The notes: a model not told the origin generated them from the sequence alone. DNA of 64,000 nt from Oscillospiraceae bacterium (GCA_015067175.1 SVMX01000005.1:62001-126000), one strand, 5' to 3'; shown: positions 1 to 7,816, counted from the stretch's first letter. Numbers and translations are program-made.

Positions 1-2
1 TG

Positions 3-212
3 ATAGGCGAGATCGGTGAGGTCGTTGATATCGTCAAGAAAAATGGAGACAGAAATGTCTGCGAAAACGAGGGTATCAGGAGAGCGCTTGTTGAAGAAAT
101 GGCTGACGTGCTTATGTATTACAATGATGTTCTGCTTTGCTACGGCATTAACGCCGATGAACTTAGGCAGGCTTATATTGGAAAATTTGAGAAAAACATG
201 AAACGCTGGTAA
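3..212 (+). CDS. MazG-like nucleotide pyrophosphohydrolase, C-terminal part
   Basis: This is the 3' end of a gene that begins before the window; 69 codons in frame 3 are visible before the TAA. The visible protein has the helical pattern of MazG-like all-alpha NTP pyrophosphohydrolases: an EIGEV segment followed about 30 residues later by EEMADVLMY, which together supply the acidic magnesium ligands (ExxE and ExxD) of that family. Such proteins hydrolyse nucleoside triphosphates to monophosphates. An ATG-led reading in another frame over the same bases (from 16) is a shadow. Family call is good; substrate cannot be told. Confidence 0.7.
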   Translation: MGEIGEVVDIVKKNGDRNVCENEGIRRALVEEMADVLMYYNDVLLCYGINADELRQAYIGKFEKNMKRW

Positions 213-222
213 ATACAAAAAA

Positions 223-247
223 TCCGCACAGCCGAAAACTGTGCGGA
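223..247 (-). terminator. Intrinsic terminator of the RNase P RNA gene
   Basis: A 9-bp perfect stem (TCCGCACAG / CTGTGCGGA) with a 7-nt loop. Read on the minus strand it is followed by a run of six T, so it best serves the leftward rnpB transcript. It also separates rnpB from the convergent MazG-like gene. Confidence 0.8.
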
Positions 248-264
248 TATCTTATTTAAAAAAA

Positions 265-612
265 GTGACTCCATCGATAAGCCGAGTTCTGTCGTGTATG
301 ACCATCTATCTAGCCCTGCCGTCGCCGACAGGGTCAAGCCACCTTACAACGGGGCGCGCCGAGCAGACGCGTTGTCCCCCGCACCAATCGGTGTTGCATC
401 GGATAGGGTTTACATGGCAGTGCAGTCACCTGCACCCCGGTGAGCTCTTACCTCGCCTTTCCACCCTTACAGGAGTGCGATGCTCCTGCGGTATATCTCT
501 GTTGCACTAGCCCTAAGGTCGCCCTCGGCTGACGTTATCAGCTACCCTGCTCTATGATGCTCGGACTTTCCTCATTGCACTTTCGTGCCCCGCGGTCATA
601 TAATGAAGTCAC
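265..612 (-). ncRNA. rnpB: RNase P RNA (class A type)
   Basis: This is the catalytic RNA of ribonuclease P, which removes 5' leaders from precursor tRNAs. Read on the minus strand it carries the hallmark GAGGAAAGTCCGAGC block near the 5' end, GAGGGCGAC and GGTAAGAGCTCACCGG in the middle, and ends with ACAGAACTCGGCTTAT. The 5' and 3' ends close a 10-bp P1 helix (603-612 pairing with 265-274, one G-U pair), which sets the ends. The length of about 348 nt is normal. A promoter ends just upstream and a terminator lies downstream. Short open frames that cross it on both strands are not genes. The protein partner RnpA is encoded at 42492-42845. Confidence 0.95.
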
Positions 613-619
613 GAAGCTA

Positions 620-648
620 AGTATACCACAGTTTTCGGAAAAAATCAA
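620..648 (-). promoter_or_regulatory. rnpB promoter
   Basis: On the minus strand TTGATT and TATACT are spaced by exactly 17 bp. Transcription would start about 7 nt after the -10 box, at 612-613, which coincides with the first base of the P1 helix of RNase P RNA. Confidence 0.85.
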
Positions 649-700
649 GCCGATTATACCGAGAGGATAAATATTTTTTGCTAAAATGCGGCTCCCCCTC

Positions 701-729
701 TTGACAAACGCTTTAAAGCGTTGTATAAT
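701..729 (+). promoter_or_regulatory. Consensus promoter with palindromic spacer
   Basis: Perfect TTGACA (701-706), 17-bp spacer and perfect TATAAT (724-729). The spacer is almost wholly a perfect 16-bp palindrome, AACGCTTTAAAGCGTT (707-722), placed where a repressor would block RNA polymerase. It drives the leader and the XRE-cupin operon downstream. The downstream regulator is an obvious candidate ligand, but that is inference. Confidence 0.85.
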
Positions 730-737
730 CAAACCAT

Positions 738-1060
738 AACCTATAAAAATGCGTTGATGGGTGCGGTCTTTCCGCTGTGTGCTCAACCACCCTTTTCAGA
801 GAGCTGCCGTTTGGTGCGAGGCAGTAAGGACAGTGTACATAATCCACCCGTAGCAGACTTCCCGAAATTTCACCAGTAGGGAGGTACGGATTTCCACCGT
901 TAGAGGGAAGTGCATTGCTCGATGTACAGAGGCTGAGTTTCGCTTATACTTTCTCCCTCTTTCCATTGCGGTAAGGGGGATTTTCTGTATTTGACCTTAT
1001 GCCGCGTAATTACGGCACTGCTAATAAACCGAAATCTCTAAATATCACTGCTCAGAAAGG
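738..1060 (+). ncRNA. Structured leader RNA, T-box-like but without a recognisable T-box sequence
   Basis: A ~330-nt untranslated leader lies between a consensus promoter and the XRE-cupin gene. Seen directly: a 7-bp helix 870s-region closing pair ACTTCCC (857-863) with GGGAAGT (905-911), flanked outward by AGCA/TGCT and TGTACAT/ATGTACA; inside it AGTAGG followed by an ACGG...CCGT hairpin ending CCGTTA; upstream AGAGAGCTGCC...GGTGCGAGGCAG. The AGAGAGC/GGTG block and the AGTAGG/CCGTTA block match the conserved distal Stem I and Stem II/IIA-B elements of T-box tRNA sensors. However, no TGG-N antiterminator bulge sequence is found, and the downstream genes are not amino-acid genes. A CCCTCTT/AAGGGGG hairpin (955-979) followed by ATTTTCTG could be a weak terminator. 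Another riboswitch class is possible. Confidence 0.45.
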
Positions 1061-1069
1061 AATGATATT

Positions 1070-1633
1070 ATGGACTACAACATTAAAGAAGTATCCGACA
1101 GACTGCGCGCAACAAGAGAGGCGCTTGACTTCACTCCCGAATACATGGCGCAGCGCACGCAGGTGTCGCTTGAGGACTATATCGCCCTTGAAAACGGCGA
1201 GCGCGACCTTTCGCTGTCCTTTATGAACAACTGTGCGGAGGCGCTCGGCATTGAGCTTATCGCGCTGCTTACAGGTCAGTCACCGAAGCTTTCCACCTAT
1301 TCAGTGATAAGAAAGGGCGAGGGTCTGCGTATCGAGCGCCGCGAGCGTTTTGAATACTATCACCTTGCTTATACATTTAAAAACAAGTGTCTTGAGCCTA
1401 TGCTGGTAACCGCTCCCTATCTTGAGGAGCAGCAGAATGCGCCCATCAAGATGTCCTCCCACGAGGGACAGGAGTTTGACTATATCATCTCGGGTAAGAT
1501 GAAGTTTATAATCAACGGCCGCGAGGAGATACTCGGCCCAGGCGACGCGCTTTATCTTGACAGCAAAAATCCCCACGGAATGATAGCTGTCGGCGGCGAG
1601 GACTGCACATTTATCGCAATACTGGTATCTTAA
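1070..1633 (+). CDS. XRE-family regulator with C-terminal cupin domain
   Basis: 187 aa. Residues about 5-60 form a helix-turn-helix of the XRE/Cro type (an RTQVSLEDYIALENGERD-like turn), and residues about 110-185 form a cupin beta-barrel with a histidine at 131, a following glutamate and a later NPHGM segment, typical metal or ligand positions. This layout is that of small-molecule-sensing regulators such as PuuR. The start has an AGAAAGGA ribosome site 8 nt upstream. It lies 36 bp before an AMP-forming ligase gene and is almost certainly co-transcribed with it, so it probably controls that operon; the palindrome in the promoter at 707-722 is a plausible operator. The ligand is unknown. Confidence 0.85.
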   Translation: MDYNIKEVSDRLRATREALDFTPEYMAQRTQVSLEDYIALENGERDLSLSFMNNCAEALGIELIALLTGQSPKLSTYSVIRKGEGLRIERRERFEYYHLAYTFKNKCLEPMLVTAPYLEEQQNAPIKMSSHEGQEFDYIISGKMKFIINGREEILGPGDALYLDSKNPHGMIAVGGEDCTFIAILVS

Positions 1634-1669
1634 TATACATACAGAGAACAAGAAAGGAAGCAACGGACA

Positions 1670-3349
1670 ATGGACGTATCATCATATCACCTTAATTTCG
1701 TTGAAGATGGCTACGACGAAAATGGTATACTGAATAAATTCAAACTGAAATATCCCGATAATTTCAATTTCAGCTATGACATTATCGACAAATATGCAGA
1801 GCTTGAGCCTGAGCGCCGCGCTCTTATGTGGGTCGATCTCGAGGGCAACGAAAAGACGTTTACTTTCAGAGATCTTTCCAGACTTTCCACAAAGGCTGCG
1901 AATATGTTCCTTGATATGGGTATTAAAAAGGGCGACCATGTAATGTTGGTGCTGAAGCGTAACTATCAGTTCTGGTATGTTATCATGGCGCTGATAAAGA
2001 TTGGCGCTATCGCTATCCCCGCGACTCATCTGCTTACAACAAAGGATTTTGTTTATCGCTTTGAGGCTGCTGATGTCAAGGCTGTCATCGCGACCAGCCA
2101 CGCAGATGTATCTCATTATGTTGAGGAGGCTGACGAAAAGCTCGGCGGCTGCCTTAATGCAAAGTATATCGTAAACGGCACGCGCGAGGGTTGGGTGAAT
2201 TTCGATGAGGAGATAGAAAAGTATCCCGATACGATGGAGCGTATCCCCACATCGTGGGACGAAACGTTCCTGCTGTATTTCACATCGGGTACGACAGGCT
2301 ATCCCAAGATGGTAATTCACGATCACATCTATGCGCTTGCTCATATCCAGACAGCAAAGCACTGGCATAACGTTGACCCCAACGGTATCCATCTCACTAT
2401 TTCCGATACAGGCTGGGGTAAGGCCGCATGGGGCAAGCTGTACGGTCAGCTTGCTATGGGAACCTGCGTTTTCGTATACGATTTCGACAAGTTCATTCCC
2501 GAGAATATGCTTGCGATAATGGAGAAGTACAAGATAACCACATTCTGTGCGCCTCCCACTATGTTCAGATTTTTTATCAAAACAGGTATCGGAAATTACG
2601 ATCTGTCCAGCCTTAAATATTGCACTATCGCAGGCGAGGCGTTGAACCCCGAGGTCTACAACAAGTGGCTGGAATACACAGGTATCAAGCTTATGGAGGG
2701 CTTTGGCCAGACAGAAAGCACACTTGTTCTTGCGAATACTATCGGCATGACGCCGAAGCCAGGTTCTATGGGCAAGCCCACACCCCTCTATGATGTTGTG
2801 CTGGTTGACAGCGACGGCGAGGAGGTTCCCACAGGCGAAACAGGCGAGATATGCATTCGCGGCGAGTGCGGCAAGGTTCCCGGCCTGTTCCGCGGCTATT
2901 ACCGCAATAAGGAGATAACCGACGAGGTCTGGTATGACGGACTTTATCACACGGGCGATACTGCTTGGCGCGACGAGGACGGCTACTACTGGTATGTCGG
3001 CAGAAACGACGATGTTATCAAGGCGAGCGGCTACCGCATCGGCCCGTTTGAGATCGAAAGCGTGCTTATCGCTCACCCCGCTGTTCTTGAGTGTGCTGTA
3101 ACAGGTGCTCCGCACCCGATCAGAGGTATGGTTGTAAAGGCTACTATCGTGCTTGCAAAGGGATATGCGGCAAGCGATGAGCTTGTTAAGGAGCTTCAGG
3201 ATCACGTTAAGAAGAACACTGCTCCTTACAAATACCCGAGAATAGTTGAGTTTGTGGACGAGCTTCCCAAGACCATCAGCGGCAAGATCAAGCGCACTGA
3301 GATAAGAAAGCGCGACATTGAAAAATACAACGCGGAAAATCCGCTGTAA
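1670..3349 (+). CDS. AMP-forming acyl-CoA synthetase (acetyl/medium-chain acyl-CoA ligase family)
   Basis: 559 aa, the usual length for the family. It activates a carboxylic acid as acyl-AMP and transfers it to CoA. The signature P-loop TSGTTGYPK sits at 205-213, EGFGQTE about 345-351, the YHTGDTAWRDEDGYYWYVGR hinge region around 425-445, and the C-terminal catalytic lysine in ISGKIKR at about 539. The N-terminal part resembles acyl-CoA synthetases of the medium-chain/acetyl branch. The substrate acid cannot be read from sequence. It follows the XRE-cupin regulator in the same operon; a ribosome site AGAAAGGAAG precedes the ATG at longer than usual spacing. The long opposite-strand open frame across it is a coding shadow. 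Confidence 0.88.
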   Translation: MDVSSYHLNFVEDGYDENGILNKFKLKYPDNFNFSYDIIDKYAELEPERRALMWVDLEGNEKTFTFRDLSRLSTKAANMFLDMGIKKGDHVMLVLKRNYQFWYVIMALIKIGAIAIPATHLLTTKDFVYRFEAADVKAVIATSHADVSHYVEEADEKLGGCLNAKYIVNGTREGWVNFDEEIEKYPDTMERIPTSWDETFLLYFTSGTTGYPKMVIHDHIYALAHIQTAKHWHNVDPNGIHLTISDTGWGKAAWGKLYGQLAMGTCVFVYDFDKFIPENMLAIMEKYKITTFCAPPTMFRFFIKTGIGNYDLSSLKYCTIAGEALNPEVYNKWLEYTGIKLMEGFGQTESTLVLANTIGMTPKPGSMGKPTPLYDVVLVDSDGEEVPTGETGEICIRGECGKVPGLFRGYYRNKEITDEVWYDGLYHTGDTAWRDEDGYYWYVGRNDDVIKASGYRIGPFEIESVLIAHPAVLECAVTGAPHPIRGMVVKATIVLAKGYAASDELVKELQDHVKKNTAPYKYPRIVEFVDELPKTISGKIKRTEIRKRDIEKYNAENPL

Positions 3350-3372
3350 TTATTGATTAAGGAGAAAATAAA

Positions 3373-3846
3373 ATGGTTGTTATCGAACTTGAAAACGGCA
3401 AGAAGATCAAGCTGGAGCTGTATCCCGACAAGGCTCCCATCACAGTTGAGAACTTTCTGAAGCTTGTAGGTGAGGGCTTTTATGACGGACTTATCTTCCA
3501 CCGCGTTATTAAGGACTTTATGATACAGGGCGGCGACCCCACAGGCACAGGCATGGGCGGTGCAAAGGACAAGATCAAGGGCGAGTTCCTCATGAACGGC
3601 GTTCCCAACAGCCTTTCTCATGAGCGCGGCGTTATCTCCATGGCGAGAGCGCAGAACCCTAACTCCGCAAGCTCGCAGTTCTTTATCGTTCACAAGGATT
3701 CAACATTCCTTGACGGTCAGTATGCCGCATTCGGCAGAGTTACCGAGGGTATGGACGCAGTTGATGAGATAGCTGAGACCGCTACCGACATGAACGACCG
3801 TCCCAAGAGCGATATGAAGATGAAAAAGGTATATATTGAGGAATAA
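3373..3846 (+). CDS. Peptidyl-prolyl cis-trans isomerase, cyclophilin type
   Basis: 157 aa, a single cyclophilin domain without signal peptide, so a cytoplasmic proline isomerase that helps protein folding. Family landmarks are visible: FHRVIKDFMIQGGDPTGTG around residues 42-60 with the catalytic arginine, GVISMARAQNPNSASSQFF around 86-104, and FLDGQYAAFGRV near 112-123. A strong GGAGAAAA ribosome site lies 24 bp after the ligase stop, so it may be the last gene of the operon; a strong terminator follows at 3856. Confidence 0.93.
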   Translation: MVVIELENGKKIKLELYPDKAPITVENFLKLVGEGFYDGLIFHRVIKDFMIQGGDPTGTGMGGAKDKIKGEFLMNGVPNSLSHERGVISMARAQNPNSASSQFFIVHKDSTFLDGQYAAFGRVTEGMDAVDEIAETATDMNDRPKSDMKMKKVYIEE

Positions 3847-3855
3847 ATGACATTT

Positions 3856-3894
3856 GCGCAGACCTAAAAAGCGAGGTCTGCGCTTTGTTTTTTA
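3856..3894 (+). terminator. Intrinsic terminator after the cyclophilin gene
   Basis: A 10-bp perfect stem (GCGCAGACCT / AGGTCTGCGC) with an 8-nt loop, followed by TTTGTTTTTT. Confidence 0.92.
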
Positions 3895-4009
3895 TTGAGG
3901 TAATTATTTCCGCAGAAAAGGTTATGCATATTGCCCAAAAACGATTGGGCATTTTAATCACATTGTGTCCATTTTTTATGCGACAAGCGTTATTTCTGTA
4001 AGGTTGCTA

Positions 4010-4038
4010 TTGACAAAAACTCTATTTTATAGTATCAT
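4010..4038 (+). promoter_or_regulatory. Promoter of the deacetylase-bactofilin pair
   Basis: TTGACA (4010-4015), 17 bp, TATCAT (4033-4038). The first start codon is about 64 bp downstream. Confidence 0.7.
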
Positions 4039-4101
4039 TAAAGAATAGGAGTATAGGCGAAGTATGCCTTTTTTCCGTATCATTCATTAAGAGGTACTAC
4101 A

Positions 4102-5259
4102 ATGCGTTTTGGAAGTGTGGCATTTTTCAAGGTGCTTATCAAGACCGTCCTCTGTATCGCCTTTTTCGTTCCGTTGGTGCTTTGTGTTATTTTTGCGGTG
4201 CTGTTGTGGAACAAGGGCGCACAGCTTGAGGAGGTAAACTCGAAATACGACAAGCTTTCGCATTACGCAGAGGCAGTCGAGAACGGCGAACGGCTTTCGG
4301 TTGCCGGTTTTTATGAGATATATTCGAGCAGCGGTCATACCGATGAGGATCTTATTGCATATATAGAGATGCGCAACGGCAAGCGTGACCCTCAGACTGA
4401 GGAAGCCAACGGCGACAAGGAAGACGAGGGCGATACAAGCGCTCCCCAGACCACTGCTAAGCCCGAACAGACAGACGCTCCCGATGAGCCGGACAAGCCC
4501 GATGTGACAGATGATCCTGTTTCTTCTCCCGAAGAAACGACAGAGTCGAGCGATGTCCCTGTTTCTGACCCTGTGAGCGAGTATGAAACGCTGTACGCGG
4601 ACATGAAAGTGCCCGTCCCTGCTGAGTATACAAGAGATGATAATGTTGTCTATCTCACATTTGACGACGGACCCTCGCGCAATACCCGTTCTGTGCTTAA
4701 CTATCTTGACCAGTTTGGCATAAAGGCGACTTTCTTCGTTGTGCCGCAGCGCACAGAGGAATGCTATAAGTATATGAAGGATATTGTCGATAGAGGTCAC
4801 TCGATAGGCGTTCACAGCAAAACCCATGATTACAAAACCATATATGCCTCGGTAGAGGATTATCTGAAGGATTTCTACGAGGCTTGGCAGATGATATACG
4901 AGGCAACGGGCGTAAAAACTCAGATATTCCGTTTCCCCGGCGGCAGCCTCAACGACTATAACGGAAAAACACGCGATGCCATCATTGAGGAGATGACGCG
5001 CCGCGGCTTCCGCTACTACGACTGGAACGTTGACAGCAACGATTCAAGTGACGCTACATGGACGGAAATGTATAATTCCATACCCTCCGATGTGGCAAAG
5101 TACTATCGCTCATTTGTGCTGATGCACGACTCCGCTCACAGAGTAAACACGGTGTATGTGCTGGAGGATGTTATCGAGGTGCTTATCGAAGAAGGATATA
5201 AGTTCGACAAAATAAATAACGACACGGAGCCTGTGCAGTTTATAGGTCCGTTTGCGTGA
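4102..5259 (+). CDS. Membrane-anchored polysaccharide deacetylase (NodB domain)
   Basis: 385 aa. An N-terminal membrane segment (about 13-37) anchors the protein, followed by a short helical stretch and a low-complexity linker rich in T, E, D, P and S (about 90-165). The NodB catalytic domain fills 180-370 with all five motifs: TFDDG (~187-191), HSKTH (His ~238 and ~242, metal ligands), RFPGG (~277), DWNVDS and LMHDS. Members remove N-acetyl or O-acetyl groups from peptidoglycan or other surface glycans using a divalent metal. All visible active-site residues are intact. It is followed 24 bp later by a bactofilin gene. Confidence 0.9.
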   Translation: MRFGSVAFFKVLIKTVLCIAFFVPLVLCVIFAVLLWNKGAQLEEVNSKYDKLSHYAEAVENGERLSVAGFYEIYSSSGHTDEDLIAYIEMRNGKRDPQTEEANGDKEDEGDTSAPQTTAKPEQTDAPDEPDKPDVTDDPVSSPEETTESSDVPVSDPVSEYETLYADMKVPVPAEYTRDDNVVYLTFDDGPSRNTRSVLNYLDQFGIKATFFVVPQRTEECYKYMKDIVDRGHSIGVHSKTHDYKTIYASVEDYLKDFYEAWQMIYEATGVKTQIFRFPGGSLNDYNGKTRDAIIEEMTRRGFRYYDWNVDSNDSSDATWTEMYNSIPSDVAKYYRSFVLMHDSAHRVNTVYVLEDVIEVLIEEGYKFDKINNDTEPVQFIGPFA

Positions 5260-5283
5260 TGTACTTAGAAAGGATAACCGAAT

Positions 5284-6276
5284 ATGGGTATTAAGGATAA
5301 TTTCTCACAGGCGGTAAAAGAACTGTGGAAAAAGGACGGTATGGAAGAGGGCGCAGAGTCTTCTGCGGCGCGTGACAACGCTCCTACTCAGCTTGACAGA
5401 TATCTTGCAGAGCAGAACGAGGCACAGCCGCCTGTTCAGCAGCCCGCCGCACCCGCCGCTCAGCAGGCTCCCGCAGCACCTGTGCAGCAGACAGCTCCCG
5501 CTCAGAACGCTCCCATACAGCAGGACGTGAACGCCGCGGGCGTTCCGCTTGAAACACCGTATTATCCCACAAAGCCGATTAATAATCCGCAGCCCGCTCC
5601 CGAGCAGACTGCCCCTGCGCAGCCTCAGGCAGCAGCGCCCGCAGCTCCTGCACAGAATGCACAGAGCAATTACGGCACAGGCTACGGTGCTAATGCGCAG
5701 TATAATGCGAATAACGGATTTAATGCAGCTCCGTCTGCTCCCTCTGCGGCTTCCGTCAATGCAAATGTAAATCGCGCAACAGGCGTGACCGATGAAGTTA
5801 CGGTAATTTCTAAAAACACCGTTATCGACGGAAATATCCGTTCTCTTGCAAATATGCAGGTAGACGGCAACATCAAGGGCAATGTTGAGACCACCCGCGA
5901 CATTGATATGTCGGGCAAGGTGGTTGGCGATATGAAGTGCAACAACGCCACAATGAACTCTGCGGCTATGCAGGGCAACATGGTGGTAAAGGGCAAGATG
6001 CGCATGGATAGAGATACTATCCTTATCGGAGATCTGTCTTCGCAGTATGCCGATGTCAACGGACGTATCAGAGGCAAGCTTGATATAGCAGGAAAGGCCG
6101 AGCTTAAGCGCGACGCGATCGTTTTTGGCGATATCAATGCTTCCACCATTGCGGTAACTGACGGCGCCATCATTCAGGGCTATGTAAACACGACCTTCCT
6201 CTCTAAGGAAGATAGCCGCAATGCGTTCCCTGACGCGATCTCTCTTGACGCGGGAAAGCCCGAGAACGTTAAGTGA
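5284..6276 (+). CDS. Bactofilin-domain protein with long Pro/Gln/Ala-rich N-terminus
   Basis: 330 aa. Residues about 35-160 are low complexity, rich in P, Q, A and N; residues about 168-305 form the right-handed beta-helix of polymer-forming cytoskeletal proteins (bactofilins), seen as repeated short strands such as NTVIDGNIRS, GNIKGNVETT and GKVVGDMKC. Bactofilins self-assemble without nucleotides and often position cell-wall enzymes. Co-transcription with a polysaccharide deacetylase (24-bp gap) fits that role. The long disordered head is unusual next to the short tails of classical bactofilins and may tether partners. No membrane segment is seen. Confidence 0.85.
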   Translation: MGIKDNFSQAVKELWKKDGMEEGAESSAARDNAPTQLDRYLAEQNEAQPPVQQPAAPAAQQAPAAPVQQTAPAQNAPIQQDVNAAGVPLETPYYPTKPINNPQPAPEQTAPAQPQAAAPAAPAQNAQSNYGTGYGANAQYNANNGFNAAPSAPSAASVNANVNRATGVTDEVTVISKNTVIDGNIRSLANMQVDGNIKGNVETTRDIDMSGKVVGDMKCNNATMNSAAMQGNMVVKGKMRMDRDTILIGDLSSQYADVNGRIRGKLDIAGKAELKRDAIVFGDINASTIAVTDGAIIQGYVNTTFLSKEDSRNAFPDAISLDAGKPENVK

Positions 6277-6324
6277 TTACATAACGGACGCGTTTAAAAT
6301 ACGGTAAAAAATATTGATAACTTA

Positions 6325-6353
6325 TTGACGAAGTGCCCAATTTGTATTATAAT
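6325..6353 (+). promoter_or_regulatory. Promoter of the ATP synthase gene cluster
   Basis: TTGACG (6325-6330), 17 bp, TATAAT (6348-6353), about 30 bp before the first gene. No other clear promoter is seen before atpB, and no terminator until after atpC, so one long transcript is likely. Confidence 0.8.
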
Positions 6354-6383
6354 TAAAGTAATACCCTGCGAAAGGTTTTTTGA

Positions 6384-7127
6384 ATGAGCAAAAACACTAA
6401 ATCAATGGCCCCGATGATATCCACTATCATCGTAGCTGTTCTCGCTATCGGCGTTGTTATTGCGGCGCTGATACTTATATCAGGCGATAAGGGCGGCGAA
6501 TCGTCCGTGCCCGACAGCAGCGTTTCCGAGCAGCGCTTTCAGCCTACTCAGGAGCTTCTTGACGAATGCACCTACGCTGCACACGACCTTGTGGCAAACA
6601 ACTATCAGATAGTCCGTCTGTTTGTGACAGAGGGTCTGCCGTATGAGCCCGAGCCTTACGGAAACGCTCCCGAGGACGGTCTGTATACCGTAAGCAGCAA
6701 GGATTATACTACGCTTGAAGAGATTGAGAATCTTGTCGAGGAGACTTTTGTGGCTGATGAAGCTCAGCGTATCCTTACTGATATCGACGGAAACAAGCTG
6801 GCGGTGTATCAGACTCGCGAGAAGCTTGTAAAGGTGGAGCAGCCTGCGGATTCTACCGCCGAGGCTGAGGGCGACGCAAGCATTCAGTATACTACGGAAT
6901 ATGTTCTCGGAATAAGCGCAAAGTTTACTCCTGCAAAGGACTACAAAAAGGATTGGTCGAGCTGCCGTATAGCGCTCGTGCCTAAGTCCGAGACCGAATG
7001 CAAGCTTACTGTTTACCTTAACGGCGTTGACGAAAACACCGCTACAGAGGCTGACGCAGACTCCGTGCTTGATATGTTCATGACAAAGAGCGGCGACGAA
7101 TGGCGTCTTACCGAGTTCGTTTATTGA
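6384..7127 (+). CDS. Membrane-anchored protein of unknown function, first gene of the ATP synthase cluster
   Basis: 247 aa; not recognised. One membrane segment near the N-terminus (about 10-32) without a lipobox cysteine, then an outward-facing domain of about 210 residues, acidic at its start (SSVPDSS linker). The body has alternating strands and charged turns and two YTV/LTVYLNG-like stretches, and resembles no enzyme motif I know. It sits under the cluster promoter, and its stop is one base before the next ATG, so its product is made together with the ATP synthase genes. A role tied to the membrane or to the synthase is possible but unproven. Confidence 0.75.
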   Translation: MSKNTKSMAPMISTIIVAVLAIGVVIAALILISGDKGGESSVPDSSVSEQRFQPTQELLDECTYAAHDLVANNYQIVRLFVTEGLPYEPEPYGNAPEDGLYTVSSKDYTTLEEIENLVEETFVADEAQRILTDIDGNKLAVYQTREKLVKVEQPADSTAEAEGDASIQYTTEYVLGISAKFTPAKDYKKDWSSCRIALVPKSETECKLTVYLNGVDENTATEADADSVLDMFMTKSGDEWRLTEFVY

Positions 7128-7128
7128 T

Positions 7129-7419
7129 ATGCCGAAAAAACACAGCAATCTTTCCGCTTATGCGATAGCAAGCCAATTCGCGTATGCTATCTTGTCCCCG
7201 CTTATCGTGTTTATAGTAGGCGGATATTACGCGTCAAAGCACTTTGAATGGCCTGATTGGGCTATGGGGCTGTGCGTGGGGCTCGGAATATTCTTTATGC
7301 TGTGCGGAGGCATCTCGCAGCTTACGAAGATAATGCGCATATACGGCAAGGATAACGAAAAAGCGCCGAAAAGCTACAACAGCCGCGAGGATAACGACTA
7401 TTACGACAACTATAAATGA
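7129..7419 (+). CDS. AtpZ/AtpI-family small membrane protein
   Basis: 96 aa with two membrane segments (about 10-31 and 43-63), joined by a short loop with a glycine pair, then a polar charged tail. This is the pattern of AtpZ-type proteins that precede Fo genes in many Gram-positive operons, where they are linked to magnesium or to assembly of the c ring. The ATG overlaps the upstream stop region (TGATATG), so translation is likely coupled. Function assigned by position and topology more than by motif. Confidence 0.7.
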   Translation: MPKKHSNLSAYAIASQFAYAILSPLIVFIVGGYYASKHFEWPDWAMGLCVGLGIFFMLCGGISQLTKIMRIYGKDNEKAPKSYNSREDNDYYDNYK

Positions 7420-7423
7420 CGAT

Positions 7424-7816
7424 ATGGCAGCAAAGAAACGAGATATAATAACACAGGAGATGCTTTCGCTGTTTCCTTACTTCATGGTGATAAACGGCGT
7501 GTATTTCGCGGTGATATTGGTGCTGTTTTTCGCGCTCGGCTTCGATTACACGTTGATAACAGGCGCGGTTTACGGCAATATTATATGTGTGCTGAATTTT
7601 TATTTTCTGGGTCTTTCCGCGCAAAAGGCAGTGAGAAAGTCCCAAAAGGCGGCGCAGACCTATATGAACGCGATGTATTGCCTGAGATATCTTGGGCTGT
7701 TCGCTGCGATGTCTGCGGCGGCGCTGCTTCCGTTTATAAACCTTATTGCCGCAGTGCTCCCGCTGCTGTTTACAAGGCTTGCGATAACGTTTAGGGCGTT
7801 CAGGGAGAAAGAATGA
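7424..7816 (+). CDS. atpI: ATP synthase subunit I (AtpI-like)
   Basis: 130 aa with four predicted membrane segments (about 15-37, 40-60, 85-102, 105-122). The GAVYGNIICVLNFYFLG segment is characteristic of ATP synthase I, a membrane chaperone that helps assemble the c ring. It starts four bases after the previous stop. A small hairpin (CCCGCTTTCGGG, 7827-7838 region) and a strong AAAGGAGG ribosome site separate it from atpB. Confidence 0.8.
   Translation: MAAKKRDIITQEMLSLFPYFMVINGVYFAVILVLFFALGFDYTLITGAVYGNIICVLNFYFLGLSAQKAVRKSQKAAQTYMNAMYCLRYLGLFAAMSAAALLPFINLIAAVLPLLFTRLAITFRAFREKE

Noticed and set aside
241-786. Open frames of 89 and 82 codons over the RNase P RNA and its upstream region
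   Set aside because: They overlap a clear structural RNA and its promoters; no ribosome sites.
999-1226. 75-codon frame overlapping the XRE-cupin start
   Set aside because: Overlaps the regulator in another frame and lacks a ribosome site; it lies partly in the structured leader.
1682-3205. 507-codon open frame on the minus strand
   Set aside because: It is exactly antisense to the acyl-CoA ligase, has no ribosome site, and its protein is rich in Cys, His and Leu without any motif; it is a product of codon bias.
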